Shown: positions 45,315 through 55,660 of the stretch, in pieces
Numbering within the stretch: position 1 is the first letter of the stretch
Layout: each line of letters starts with the position of its first letter
Source: Prostheceraeus crozeri
Lineage: Eukaryota > Platyhelminthes > Polycladida > Euryleptidae
Assembly: GCA_907163375.1 (NCBI GenBank)
Contig: CAJQUW010013682.1
Span: forward strand, 62,001 to 126,000
Direction: 5' to 3'
DNA length: 64,000 bases
The notes under the pieces: model-generated
The model's database searches: none
Told to the model about the DNA's origin: nothing
What the model saw: the letters and a program-made list of their open reading frames with translations, nothing else
Made by a program: the position numbers and the translations under genes

Positions 45315-45947
45315 TTATGACCTGAAAGAAAATAAAGAAAACATTAAGTAAAAATTAAGGCAATTTAATTTAATAATGACAAATCACGATCATTCTCACA
45401 ATTAATGCAATAATGAAGGTTCTCCGTTTCATAAAGTGTTGTATTTATCCTCAACTAAGATTTAGAACTCATCCTAATATGGTATAGCGGCCTAAGCAGC
45501 TTCGTGTCACAAGATAAGCAAAATTTAGAATACTAAATGAAGAGCTGATTTGAAGTTCAGACTTCAGACAATCAAGGTAGGTGTTAGGATTTCAAGTAGT
45601 CAAATGCTTTATTTAAGTCCTTGAAAGTCTTGTGAATTTGTGTTTTTAAAATCACAATCGACTGTGACTGAATGCAAAATTAGTCACAGATAGTAATTGC
45701 AGTACATGTAAAATGTTGCCGGTGAAACATGATAATCAGTGTACAATGACAATTTTTATTTTATTTAAGTTAAAATAACTTACAAATGATAAGTAACCGG
45801 CTTACGACAAGGAGAACTTTCCGGAATATGAAATGCATACATAAAAGCCAGGGGTGCAGAGCCTCGGAAAAAGGGGTAATTTGATAGACAAATTATAAGT
45901 TAAGATCTGTAAGACCAACTGATAATGGATCTAGGCATTACATATGT

Positions 45948-48023
45948 GGGCAATTCCACGCAGTCACGAACGAACTTTGCAGGATTTATTGTTACATTTC
46001 TGATTGTCATTCCTAACCAGTTGAACCGGTGATAATCATACTTTATTTGAATTGGCTGCAATATTCACTGTTTATGAAACACTAGCCAAACTGATGAAAA
46101 AATGTGTATTTGATGGTTAAAAATACAATAGTTTGAGTGGTCACAAACGAACACAGAACGACACGACTTTTTCGAAAAAAATGTAAACGTTAATAACCTC
46201 CAAAGCTCTGGATTCTTCATCACGAAATTTGCTCTGATTGAATAGACTAGTATTCTATTTGATCAACTTAAATGCTGAAAAGAAATCTAGAAACGTTTGA
46301 TTACTAGCAGTTCATAAGTTTCGAGAAGTGCGGTCACGAACGAACAGTCACGAACTAACATTTTGTCCAACTTCATCAGAAAACATATTCGAAAAAAGAA
46401 ATCAGTCACAAACGCGCTCCATGCATTCCTTTGTATAAAGATAAAGTTAAAAAATCATTTCGGAACATATGCTTCGTGTCGGGCATCGAACATCTATTGG
46501 CATTCGTCGTTTTTTTGGCATACAAGTTCATTCACGAAAGTTAGTCATACTGGCACAAATTTACAAAGACACAACTCATGGCTAGGTACAATTTTGACGC
46601 ACTTCAATGTCCTAGCTGCTTGTAAGTTATTCTCAAAGTTTCCAAGAAATTCTCTTGACTGACGAGTAATTCTATTTTTAGCAGTCCAGGGATTCCCATG
46701 ATATTTCAAGACGGAGTCGGAGGTTCTGCAAAACGGATGGTTTGGGACTGTGTTCGCTCGAGACGTTAACAGGTGCAGAGTGCTCAACAGTTCGTTACCT
46801 GTCTCAACGAGTGCAACAGTAAAATTGTAGGCACGGTCGTGTCGTCCGGTGACATTGATTGTACTTTTCACCAGTTACAGAATGTTATTGAGAACGCGCC
46901 AAAGATGACCGGTGTTCAGACGGATCATCAGTGGATAGCCAAAGACAATCAGCAACTAGTTCGACGGCCATTCTCAATCGTCTACGCAGATTGTGATCCT
47001 CCATCCATTATCAACGAGGTTCGTGTCGGTGATATGGTCATCGCTAGTGTCAGCACAAGTCGTGGCACCACCAAGAACTTCATCGGAATCATCCAATCTC
47101 TAGCTGACAATGATTATGAGGTGCAGTTTCTCAAGGAATGCTCGCAATCAATCTACATGATTTCTGATACAAGTGATGTTGCATGGGTACAGAAATCTGA
47201 CATTCGACCAGTGGAAGTAGAATACACAATAGACAGTCGTGATCGGTATATTTTTTCATCTCCTCCGAAGTGACCATGAAACATTTTATATTTTCCTGTT
47301 GCATATAGGCCTATTCAATATTTTTTAAGCTCTCCTGAATTGATATATTATCCTCTTTGTTAACTGAAAGGTGTTTTCATAACTTATTCCTAGTTCAAGT
47401 TTGCGGGATGGGATAATTGTGAAGTTGTGGTCATGTCGCGAACGAAAATAATACCACAGTCACGACCGAACATAATGCACAGTCACGAACGAACACTCAT
47501 CTCTTTTCTTCCTACGGTCGTAAATATTAATCCCTCATAATCAAATTTCAGTCGAAAGTCACGGTAGCCTAGGGCATCATTTACATATGCATAAATTTGT
47601 GCTAGATAAAATTGATCTAGTAGAAGATAGAAAAATAGTAGATATCTGGTCACGAACGAACATTTATACTAAGATTCAAACTCGTGTCAAAAAATTGGAA
47701 GAAATTATGTCCTTGACAAAAAATATTGTTTGAGCTTCGACAAAGGAGTATCAATAATAATATAACGCAGTATAGACTACTTGGAATTCCATTTCTAACA
47801 CTGCCTACATTGTTTCGAAAATTCAAAGGGATTGTATTTTTAATATCTTAAAAATAGCAAGATATTCCAAAATTGAATTTATTAGTAGAAGAAGTGTGTC
47901 TAAGCGATAAATTTTGTGATTCCTAATGGCTTCGGATATCCTTTCAAGAAAACACAAGTCACTGAGAGAAAATAATGCGTTTTAAAATTTGCCCTCCGTG
48001 TCGTTTTTACCGCGGAATTGCCC
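45948..48023 (+). mobile_element. unclassified DNA transposon 'S' with GTCACGAACGAAC arrays
   Basis: Ends GGGCAATTCCACG (45948-45960) and, in reverse complement, GGGCAATTCCGCG (48011-48023); ATGT flanks both sides (45944-45947, 48024-48027). The 13-base word GTCACGAACGAAC, with small variations, occurs at about 45963, 46140, 46333, 46347, 46405, 47459, 47482 and 47649, always in the same orientation, on both sides of the coding part. A 4-bp duplication would fit Sola or Academ types, but I cannot assign it. Inserted in H1 upstream of its transposase. Confidence 0.7.
46684..47273 (+). CDS. C-terminal exon of the transposon S protein
   Basis: A likely acceptor TTCTATTTTTAG ends at 46681, followed by an open reading of FQDGVGGSAKRMVWDCVRSR and, in the adjoining frame 46773-47273, AQQFVTCLNECNSKIVGTVV and KNFIGIIQSLADNDYEVQFL, SDVAWVQKSDIRPVEVEYTI. 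The DG.GG..KR.VW block and the small beta-rich C-terminal domain recur in uncharacterised transposon-encoded proteins of marine invertebrates as I recall them, but the function is unknown. The N-terminal catalytic part was not found, so this copy is probably deleted. Not assigned to a family. Confidence 0.5.
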
Positions 48024-49084
48024 ATGTACATGTTCTGAAGCAATTAATTATCAACATCATTCGATAAATTTTTACGCTCTCAGATCACATCGCAGATTCG
48101 TTAAACTAAAAAATGATCAATGAAAATTATAAATCATAATATCAAAATACACTCTCAGGGAAATGGAAATAGATGAATATGGAAGATCAGCTACCAAAAA
48201 TATAAAAATGAGTAGCAGTGGATGTCGATGTAAGTCGATGTAAATTACCTCGAAGTCGAAAAATAGGAGGACCTTAATGATTGAAGTCGTAGTTTCATAT
48301 ACATTTTTGTACATTTACATTGATTTGGTGGCTCTATAATTCGCATCCCTGGCTGTTATCACCTTATATTCTGAGTACAAGTATATCATAATGTACATTG
48401 ATATAAATAAAAAAGGTCTGAATTCAACATATGTCTATTGCACGAGCGTTTATTCTCAAAGTAACAGATATACGAGTACAAAAGCAAATAAGAAAAATCA
48501 GTAAAATTACATTTCTGTCAAGAAGGTTGACCCCCATAAATACATTCCTTGAAAAAAAGCTGTAACAGATTGAACGTTAAACCAAACAAAAAAGTCACAT
48601 GAATCCATAAACAGTTCTATTCAATTTTTGTCCGCTTGTAGAATTCGAATATTGATCAATCAAATCAAATATATTCACAAGTCACTCGATGTTTTTCTCC
48701 ACTTTAGGATGCACATTTTTGACATTTCTCACTTAGCATATCAAGACCATTATCCAATTGTTTGATAACTTGGGTATCCTTAGAACGAATTCTCACATCG
48801 GCAATTGTCGAATAAAATTAACAAACCGGACGAACAATTGCATACCTTTTAATGGATAATGGATTTCCTTGAAATAAGTTGTAAAAGGTGATTTTTCTGT
48901 AGAGAACATATACATGCGATGGAGGATAAATTGAGGTGTGGTCACTGAAATAAAGTTCATCATCAGAAAACATATATTTAATTTATTTAGGTTTTTTAGG
49001 TTTCTTATAGAAATTTAGGCCATTTTTAGGTTTTTTCACTGAAATTTGAAAAATTTGGGTTTTTTAGGTTGAGTGGGAGGCCTG

Positions 49085-49876
49085 AAGTAAGTACCTTGTG
49101 GAACGAGCTTTGCGGAGACCGTATTGATGGTCACTCAGAAGATTTCTGGTTTCAATGTGCTTCAATATGTGAGTATTCACGAGACCTTCAAAAACTTTAG
49201 AACTGATGGAAGTTATCATTATGGGACGATAGTTATTAATAGAAGCACAGTCACCACTATATGAGTAGGAACAATATGAGAATGTTTCCAAACAGATGGG
49301 AAACACCCGTGGTAATTGATAAAGAGAACAGCTTCTGCAAGACGGGTGCTAGTTCTGGAGCACATTTCCTTATAAACAAACGCCGGAATGCCATCAGGGC
49401 CGACAGATTTATTCGTATCCAAGTTCTGTAGGGCATGACGGAACTGTCTAGTAGTGATACTCATTCTATGCATGAAGGCCTTATGATCAAGTGGTGATGG
49501 GTCACAGCTTGGAGTGTTAATCCATGAACTACTGGCAAAAATTAAGCAAAGGCATCAGCTTTCTCTAGGGGTGTTGAACAGATTTTACCGCTAGAGAATT
49601 TTAGAAGTGGAAGCAAAGAATCTGATGACCAGAATCGACGATCATAGCTTGGGAACTCAAAGAGCTTCTCGGCAATTTCACTGATTATTGAGTCTTTGGC
49701 ATTGGTAATGGTGGACTTACAAGCATTACGAAGGCGAGCGTACTCAGATCGAGTTCCTGGGGTTGGATTTCTTTCCCGAATTTTAAAGCCTTGTTTTTGT
49801 TTGCCAAAGAGTTACAAGTTTCACTTCCGAACCACTTCGGATCCTACAACTTCATGCTCTTCGAAAAATGTGGAAT
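49085..49876 (-). pseudogene. LINE-J linker and reverse transcriptase fingers
   Basis: Minus readings give RNPTPGTRSEYARLRNACKS near 49.75 kb, RFWSSDSLLPLLKFSSGKI near 49.6 kb, NLDTNKSVGPDGIPAFVYKE near 49.4 kb, and SINNYRPIMITSISSKVFEG then LSDHQYGLRKARSTRYLL near 49.1-49.25 kb. These are the standard order of finger motifs. The frame runs directly into the H1 insertion. Confidence 0.85.
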
Positions 49877-50407
49877 ATGGGGGGCATTGGTTGTACGTCC
49901 ACGAGTTCACTAGGTCCAGGTTCCGACCCCCTTTTGAACTACCTACTTGGTGGCGCTTGTAGGTCGTGCTCCCCGGATACTGCCATCATTCCTGCCGGTA
50001 GTAACTAAATCAACCACTGCCGAGTGCTGGGCGGCTTCAAAAACCTGGCTTTACCCGGACAATCCGGGAGGGTAGTGGAACCCTGATGGAGGAAATGCCA
50101 TCGAAACTTTTTTGGTACCCACACTTTGCAGAGAAGGTAACTCTGCCTAATCAAATCCTCTACTGCCTTGGTAGATTTTGGATGGGTCCCACCCAGACAG
50201 AAAGGGTTGGCGTCAGGAAGGGCATCCGGCCATAAAATACTGCTTTAATGCTTGTATGGAAATGGCAATAAATGAAATAGGCAGGGTGCAGCCCAGTGCA
50301 CCCCGTGGGCGTCTCCAGCAGCCTACGAAAAAAGAATGGTGGGAGACGGGACCTCATGCGTAGCGGTTAATGACTGCACGCTGCCTGATGCGTTACGCAG
50401 AGGTGAG

Positions 50408-51005
50408 ATGGTTGACAAACTCAGAGTGGGAACATGGAACATTGGTTCCTTGTCCGGAAGAACTGGCGAGTTGATTGAGGTGTTAAGACGGAGACGCGTG
50501 GATATTTGCTGCGTCCAAGAAACGAGGTGGAGAGGGAAAAGTGCAAAATGGCTTGGTCCGAGTGGTTCAAGGTTCAAGTTCTTTTGGAGCGGTGGCGAAG
50601 ATGGGACTGCTGGAGTGGGCGTGTTGATAGCTGAAAAATTAATCGAAACTGTAGCATGCGTGCATCGCATCAGCAGCAGGATAATGGTGTTGAAGCTGCT
50701 AATTAACCGCCGTCCCTTCACTATTGTTAGCGGTTATGCCCCTCAAACAGGAAGAAAAGCTGACGAAAAGGAAGATTTCTGGAAATCAGTGCACGATGCA
50801 ATGCGAAGTGTCAACACAGCCGAATCCATTATCCTATGTGGTGACTTAAATGGTCACGTGGGTCGTCAAAGCGATGGCTATGAAGGAGTGCATGGAGGCA
50901 GAGGATACGGAGTTCGAAATAACGACGGAGAGGGTGACATGTTTGATCTGGCTATATGCAACACTTTCTTCGCGAAACTGGAGAACCACCTTATTACGTA
51001 TAATA
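50408..51005 (+). pseudogene. RTE apurinic-type endonuclease domain
   Basis: From MVDKLRVGTWNIGSLSGRTG: the APE-type residues appear in order as the WN pair, ICCVQETRWRG (catalytic Glu), SGYAPQTG, and ILCGDLNGHVGRQSDGYEGV (Asp/Asn pair). Reading stops at LITYN, where the hAT-like insert begins, and resumes at 52566 with SGGNKSQIDFVLVRKRD and QQHSLVVADY. Host genes described as craniofacial development protein 2-like usually derive from this domain. The upstream in-frame extension to 50336 is 5' UTR. Confidence 0.88.
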
Positions 51006-52571
51006 CAGGGATGCAAGTGCAAATTGATGAAAAATCCGGAAAATGAGCTAGGATGCGCCTTTTACTTACTACTAACTTAAAAATTTCAATGATTTAGATA
51101 AAGGTGGCCCAGCCATGGTCCCTGTCATTCCGCACATACATGTATAAAAAAACTGTGCATTCTGACCAAACGAACACCCTGCTCCAATGACACGTAAACT
51201 TGTAAAACAAAAGGTCGCAATAATTTCAGTAACTTTTGTCCTTCTTTTCGTTGTCACCTGAAAATTGTGTGTGTACATGCACCATAAGTTTATAAGATGT
51301 ACATGTAAACTCAGAACAACTTACCCCACTGTTGTGCAGCGTGCACAAGTGTGGGAGGAAGTATCCAGTAACAAAGAGAAACAAAGCAAACGCGTGATGA
51401 AAACAAGAAATTCCGATATGATTTCGTATATTGCTGATATCATGCATTTAAACGCATACGTTTTTTCTGCTTTGAATTAACAATTTATGTAAGTTGAAAA
51501 GGCTGTTCTCGAAGAATGGGCTTACAAACACACGGTTAGGCCTATCCATAATGAATGACTCAATTTTAATAAATGATAATATAATATTTTCGCAGCGAAA
51601 ATTATTAGTGGTTCTAGCTTAACCTCATTATTCAGCATGATTTAACATGGAAATTTATCTTTAAGATATCAGTGACTCCTGATATTATTCGACGCTTGTT
51701 CGAGCAACGAAATTAAATGAATACGACTCTCATACAGAGGCACACTGACTTTGGACAATCAATAATCAGCCTATGTCTAGGCCTATAGATAAAAAACACA
51801 CACCAAAATCTAATAAATGCAGAATGAATGAATGTAGAATCTGCCTAAGTGCATCAACTTGAACATTGCAGAAATCATATGTAAAACTTCATGACATGTG
51901 AACACCACATCTTGTGACGAAGATATTTCGTCATGAAACAGGTTCCTTTCGCAATAAATCCCATTTCTGAATAAGCTGCATCAATTTTGCATCCAAGCAT
52001 GAAACAATCACATAGAAACTAGAAGCCATTGATCATAGGAAACCAACAGAAAAAATAAGGGCTTATGCGGATGACACGAAGAACTACACAGTTGTAGTAG
52101 TGAGCGTCAGAAACCATCTCATCGAATAGGTAGTAGATTCGAGCGTTCAAGATCAACTCAACACTGAAAGAAAATTCTAAGTTAGACATCCATCCTTCCA
52201 TGACAGTACTTCTTATACAGCTGTTTATGAATGACACATGTAGACGCCGAAATATATGTTGTTTAAAAACATAAAAACATATTGAAATTTATTATGACCG
52301 ACACGAGTACCGGTAGATGTCTCATACCTTCACACCTCAGCATTTGAAGTGACAAGATAATATCTTCAGAGGTGACTATACCGGCATACGTACATGTACG
52401 CTGCACATTTTAACTGAAATCATGTTCATACCTGCGTCTGAGAAAGTATAGGCCTAGGGGTTACCCCCTTAATTTTTATGGCATTTTTCAACGAATCCCG
52501 AGACCCAATGAAATCTTGGTCAAAAATCCGGAAATCCGGATAAATCCGGAAGTCTTGCATCCCTGATAATA
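51000..52571. repeat. 6-bp target duplication (ATAATA) of hAT-like element H3
   Basis: ATAATA at 51000-51005 and 52566-52571. Excision restores the RTE reading ITYNSGGNKSQIDFVL exactly, fixing the duplication at 6 bp. Confidence 0.9.
51006..52565. mobile_element. non-autonomous hAT-like element H3 (6-bp target duplication)
   Basis: 1,560 bp with perfect 12-bp ends CAGGGATGCAAG / CTTGCATCCCTG (51006-51017, 52554-52565). Inside the ends are AAATCCGGA words, one at the left (about 51031) and three at the right (52523-52550), in the same orientation. No transposase motif in any frame. It must borrow transposase from an autonomous family elsewhere. Confidence 0.88.
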
Positions 52572-55027
52572 GCGGTGGAAACAAGAGCCAGATAGACTTC
52601 GTCCTTGTTCGAAAGAGAGATTTGAAGGAAGTTCTAAATGTGAAGGCAATACCAAATGAAGAATGCGTCCAACAACACAGCCTTGTAGTCGCCGATTACT
52701 CTATCAAGAAGATCAAAACCTTAAGGAAGAAGTTTGTCCCCAGACTGAAGTTATGGAAACTTCGTGATCAGGCCGTCCGTGAAAGGTTTGAAGCCGAGGT
52801 GAAGAGAAGAGCTAGTGAAGTGGAGATTGCGACAAATGTGGAGTATAAGTGGAGTGCAATGAAGACCATTTGGCTCGAGGCAACTGAATTAACATGCGGC
52901 AAAACAAAGGGCCCCGCGCGCACTAGGGAAACCTGGTGGTGGAACGACGAAGTGGAAAGAGCAGTTGCGGAGAAGAAGCATTGGTATTCCGTGTGGCGAA
53001 GGTCAGGTCAGGAGTCAGATCGCGAACGTTATCACGAGGCTAGGCGAAAGTCACGGCAAACGGTTTGGAGCGCTCAACAGATGAAAATGTGTGAGTTGAC
53101 GCAAGATCTGGAACACCGCTACTCTGGTCAGGCCATATTCAAGGTCGCAAGGCAAATGAAGAACGAGAGGGAGGACCCCACTCCTCCTGCCTACATGAAA
53201 GATGACGAGGGAAACTTGCTGACAGATGAGGTGACGTTGCGTGAAAAGTGGCGAAGCTTTATGAGCTCCTTACTGAATACTCAGAATCAGTTCGAGTACC
53301 TTCAGGATGCTATGCTGACTGAGGGTCCAGGTATGAGTTGTCTAAAGCGGATGTAACAAGTGCCATGCGGAAAAGCCGCAGAAGAAGAGCTCCAGGTCCT
53401 TCCGGTGTCGTTATCGAAATGATCGAAGCTTCGGGTGCTATCGCAGTGGACTGGTTAACAAACCTATTTAATGTTATCCTTGCGAAAGAATGCATTCCAT
53501 CTGATTGGCAAAGAAGCGTCATCATTCCACTATTCAAAGGCAAAGGCGATCCTCAATCTTTCAATTCCTGTAGGGCCATCAAACTCATGGACCAGGTATT
53601 GAAGATATTCGAGCGCACGTTGGAGCAGAAAATTCGTGAAACGGTCACCATCGATCAAATGCAATTTGGGTTCATGCCAGGTAGAGGAACCACTGACGCA
53701 ATATTTTTGGTCCGTCAACTCCAAGAAAGGTACCTCGAAAAGAAGAGAAGCCTGTATCTGGCTTTTGTCGACCTAGAGAAGGCATTAGATCGTGTCCCTC
53801 GCCCTGTTGTGAGTTGGGCTTTACGCAATCTCGGGGTCTGCGAATGGTTGGTGAGAGCGATCATGACTCTATTTGACGGCGCAAAGTCGGTAGTGAGATG
53901 GAATTCTGTTGACAGTAGAGAGTTCGATGTAAGTGCAGGCGTTCACCAAGGGTCGGTCCTGAGCCCTCTTCTATTCGCATGTGTTCTGGAAGCCGTTACA
54001 AAGAGCGTGAGAGAGAAATGTCCTACCTTGGGAGGCTCTTTTTGCTGATGATCTACTCCTGGTGGCTGAGAGTGAGGAAGAGCTTGCGGGCAAAATGGCA
54101 TCTTGAAAGGGCGTTCTTCACAGTAAAGGTTTGATCGTCAACTCCAGTAAGACAAAGGTCATGCTTTCACACCCTGGCAAGGGCGAGATAGAACCCTCTG
54201 GCCATGATCCATGTGTAGGTTGCCGCAAAGGTGTCGGTTCCAATTCCATCAAGTGCACAATATGTCAATTTTGGGCTCACAAGCGTTGCAGTGGCATTGT
54301 GGGCCGCCTTTCATCCGCAGCAGCTACATTCGTGTGCCGCCGGTGTAAAGGTGAAGTAAGGGCCGATCAAGCTCCATCTTTTGGTGACGGCGATCATCTC
54401 AAGGTTGACGAGGAAAGCTACGAAGTAGTTAATACTTTCCGTTACCTTGGTGATGTCATTGATGCTGGCGGAGGTGCAAGTGCAGCAGTCAGAGCGAGGA
54501 TCCGAAGCGGTTGGTGCAGGTTTCGTGAGATGGCTCCCTTTTTAACATCTAGAGCAACTGCACTCTCAATGAAGGCAGTCATCTATAAGTCTTGTGTGCG
54601 CACCAGCATGCTGTATGGTAGCGAGACTTGGGCCTTGTCAGCTGAATGTTTGAGGCGACTTGAGGTGAACGAAATGCGGATGGTCCGTTGGATGTGCGGA
54701 GTCTCCTCTCGCGACCGCATTTCAAACGAGGAGCTGAGAGCTAGAGTGTGCCTGGAGCCTATCGGCGACTCCATAAGAAGACGTCGTTTAAGATGGTGTG
54801 GCCACGTAGAAAGAAAGGACGAATGTCAATGGGTGAAGCGCGTGCGGAAATTGAGAGTGGATGGGCGCCGACCAGTTGGACGTCCAAAGAAGACATGGAG
54901 CGATAACATCAACGAAGACCTTCGAGCGCTCGGGCTCCGTGTCGAAGATGCAAACGACCGAGCGAAATGGAGAGCCGCCATACAAGCGAATCGTCGAACC
55001 CAACATGGATGGAGCAATCGACGTTAA
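52566..55027 (+). pseudogene. RTE reverse transcriptase with PHD-like C-terminal finger
   Basis: Three successive frames. The first (52566-53350) holds the end of the endonuclease and the linker ETWWWNDEVERAV. The second (to about 54030) has RRAPGPSGVVIEMIEASGAI, FGFMPGRGTTDAIFLVRQLQ, LAFVDLEKALDRVPRP (motif A) and GVHQGSVLSPLLFACVLEAV (motif B). The third has the FADDLLLV motif C, then CVGCRKGVGSNSIKCTICQF...HKRCSG...CRRC (PHD-like finger), FRYLGDVIDAGGG, MLYGSETWAL, RRLRWCGHVERKDECQW and GRRPVGRPKKTW. Two frameshifts (near 53.33 and 54.03 kb) separate them. Confidence 0.9.
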
Positions 55028-55052
55028 ATGGAATAAGTAAGTAAGTAATGGG

Positions 55053-55660
55053 TTCCATACCCGTAAGAATGATTTCAGTGACTTTTTTCAGATTTCAGAA
55101 TCAGAGAAACAAGCATCATTCCAAGGAAAAGTACCATACAAGGTACGGAGATTATCCCAATCATCCTCATCATATTTCCACAGAAATAGATTTCCGAGTC
55201 ATCAAGATTTCATGCTCCAGAGTCTGACAGTGGTCAGACGAGCCGAGAGGCGCAGAGACAGTGACTGCGTACTGTTCGGGTATGTTCGTCAGAAGCAAGT
55301 CGAGAGTCTGACAATGACCCGTAGAACAATCAGGAATACGAGTGGGATTACAAACCAGCTGAGAGAGACAGCTGACGATGACAAACTGTTCTGCTTCTTT
55401 ACCTGATGATAGGCTTTGAGTGAATGACTCAACCAATGGACATTGTGGACATCGAAATCGCAGAGAATGATGATTTCCGACCTGAGTGTAATAACAAGGA
55501 TGTTGTCGATTAGTTGACTTATCTCATTGAAGTTTTGGATTAACTCCGTGTCATCAGGAGAACGGTAGAGAGAGCTAACATTCTTGACATAACCAGAATG
55601 GTTAATGCACCCCCAAAATGGTTGGAATCGTGGTTTACAGATCGCAAAATTGGCCAATTC
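55053..55660 (-). pseudogene. LINE-J endonuclease, main part
   Basis: Minus frames 55657-55289 and 55436-55170 give LANFAICKPRFQPFWGC, NVSSLYRSPDDTELIQNFNE, EIIILCDFDVHNVHWLSHSL, VCNPTRIPDCSTGHCQTLDL and SAPLGSSDHCQTLEHE: the R.P...., GDFN-like (here CDFD) and SDH boxes of a Jockey-group APE endonuclease. A frameshift lies between the two frames. Confidence 0.88.

Larger units (their letters stand above)
42274..49084 (-). mobile_element. hAT-like transposon H1 (6-bp target duplication)
   Basis: Ends CAGGCCTCCCAC (42274-42285) and its exact reverse complement (49073-49084). Just inside, both ends carry several TTTAGG/AGGTTTTTT repeats in the same orientation (42307-42330 and about 48986-49072). 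It encodes a nearly whole hAT-type transposase on the minus strand and contains a second transposon at 45948-48023; net length is about 4.7 kb. The 6-bp duplication departs from the 8 bp normal for hATs. Confidence 0.88.
42268..49090. repeat. 6-bp target duplication (AAGTAA) of hAT-like element H1
   Basis: AAGTAA at 42268-42273 and 49085-49090. Removing one copy with the insert restores the LINE-J frame TRYLLAYVTHVWAQ, showing that 6 bp, not 8, were duplicated. Confidence 0.9.
49882..55047 (+). mobile_element. full-length RTE-type LINE (about 3.6 kb net)
   Basis: A 5' UTR of about 520 bp contains GTCAGGAAGGGCATCCGGCC, then endonuclease, reverse transcriptase with PHD-like finger, and a 3' end of AATAAGTAAGTAAGTAA (55032-55047), the short-repeat tail usual for RTE. 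It is interrupted by the non-autonomous hAT-like element at 51006-52565. It inserted into LINE-J in the opposite orientation. Two frameshifts and few other changes are visible, so the insertion is young relative to LINE-J. Confidence 0.88.
49877..55052. repeat. short target duplication (ATGGG) of the RTE insertion
   Basis: ATGGG at 49877-49881 and 55048-55052. Joining the flanks restores LINE-J minus-strand reading GMEPHIPHFSKSMK. G-run slippage makes the exact length uncertain (5-6 bp). Confidence 0.6.

Noticed and set aside
46141-47660. GTCACGAACGAAC words as a CRISPR-like array
   Set aside because: Spacing is irregular and coding sequence lies between; the words are subterminal repeats of a eukaryotic transposon.
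45852-48348. Possible extra hAT insertion inside H1 (CAGGGGTGCAGAGCC at 45852, GGCTCTATAATTCGCATCCCTG ending near 48348)
   Set aside because: The ends match only in part and the flanks (CATAAAAGC versus GCTGTTATC) give no 6- or 8-bp duplication.
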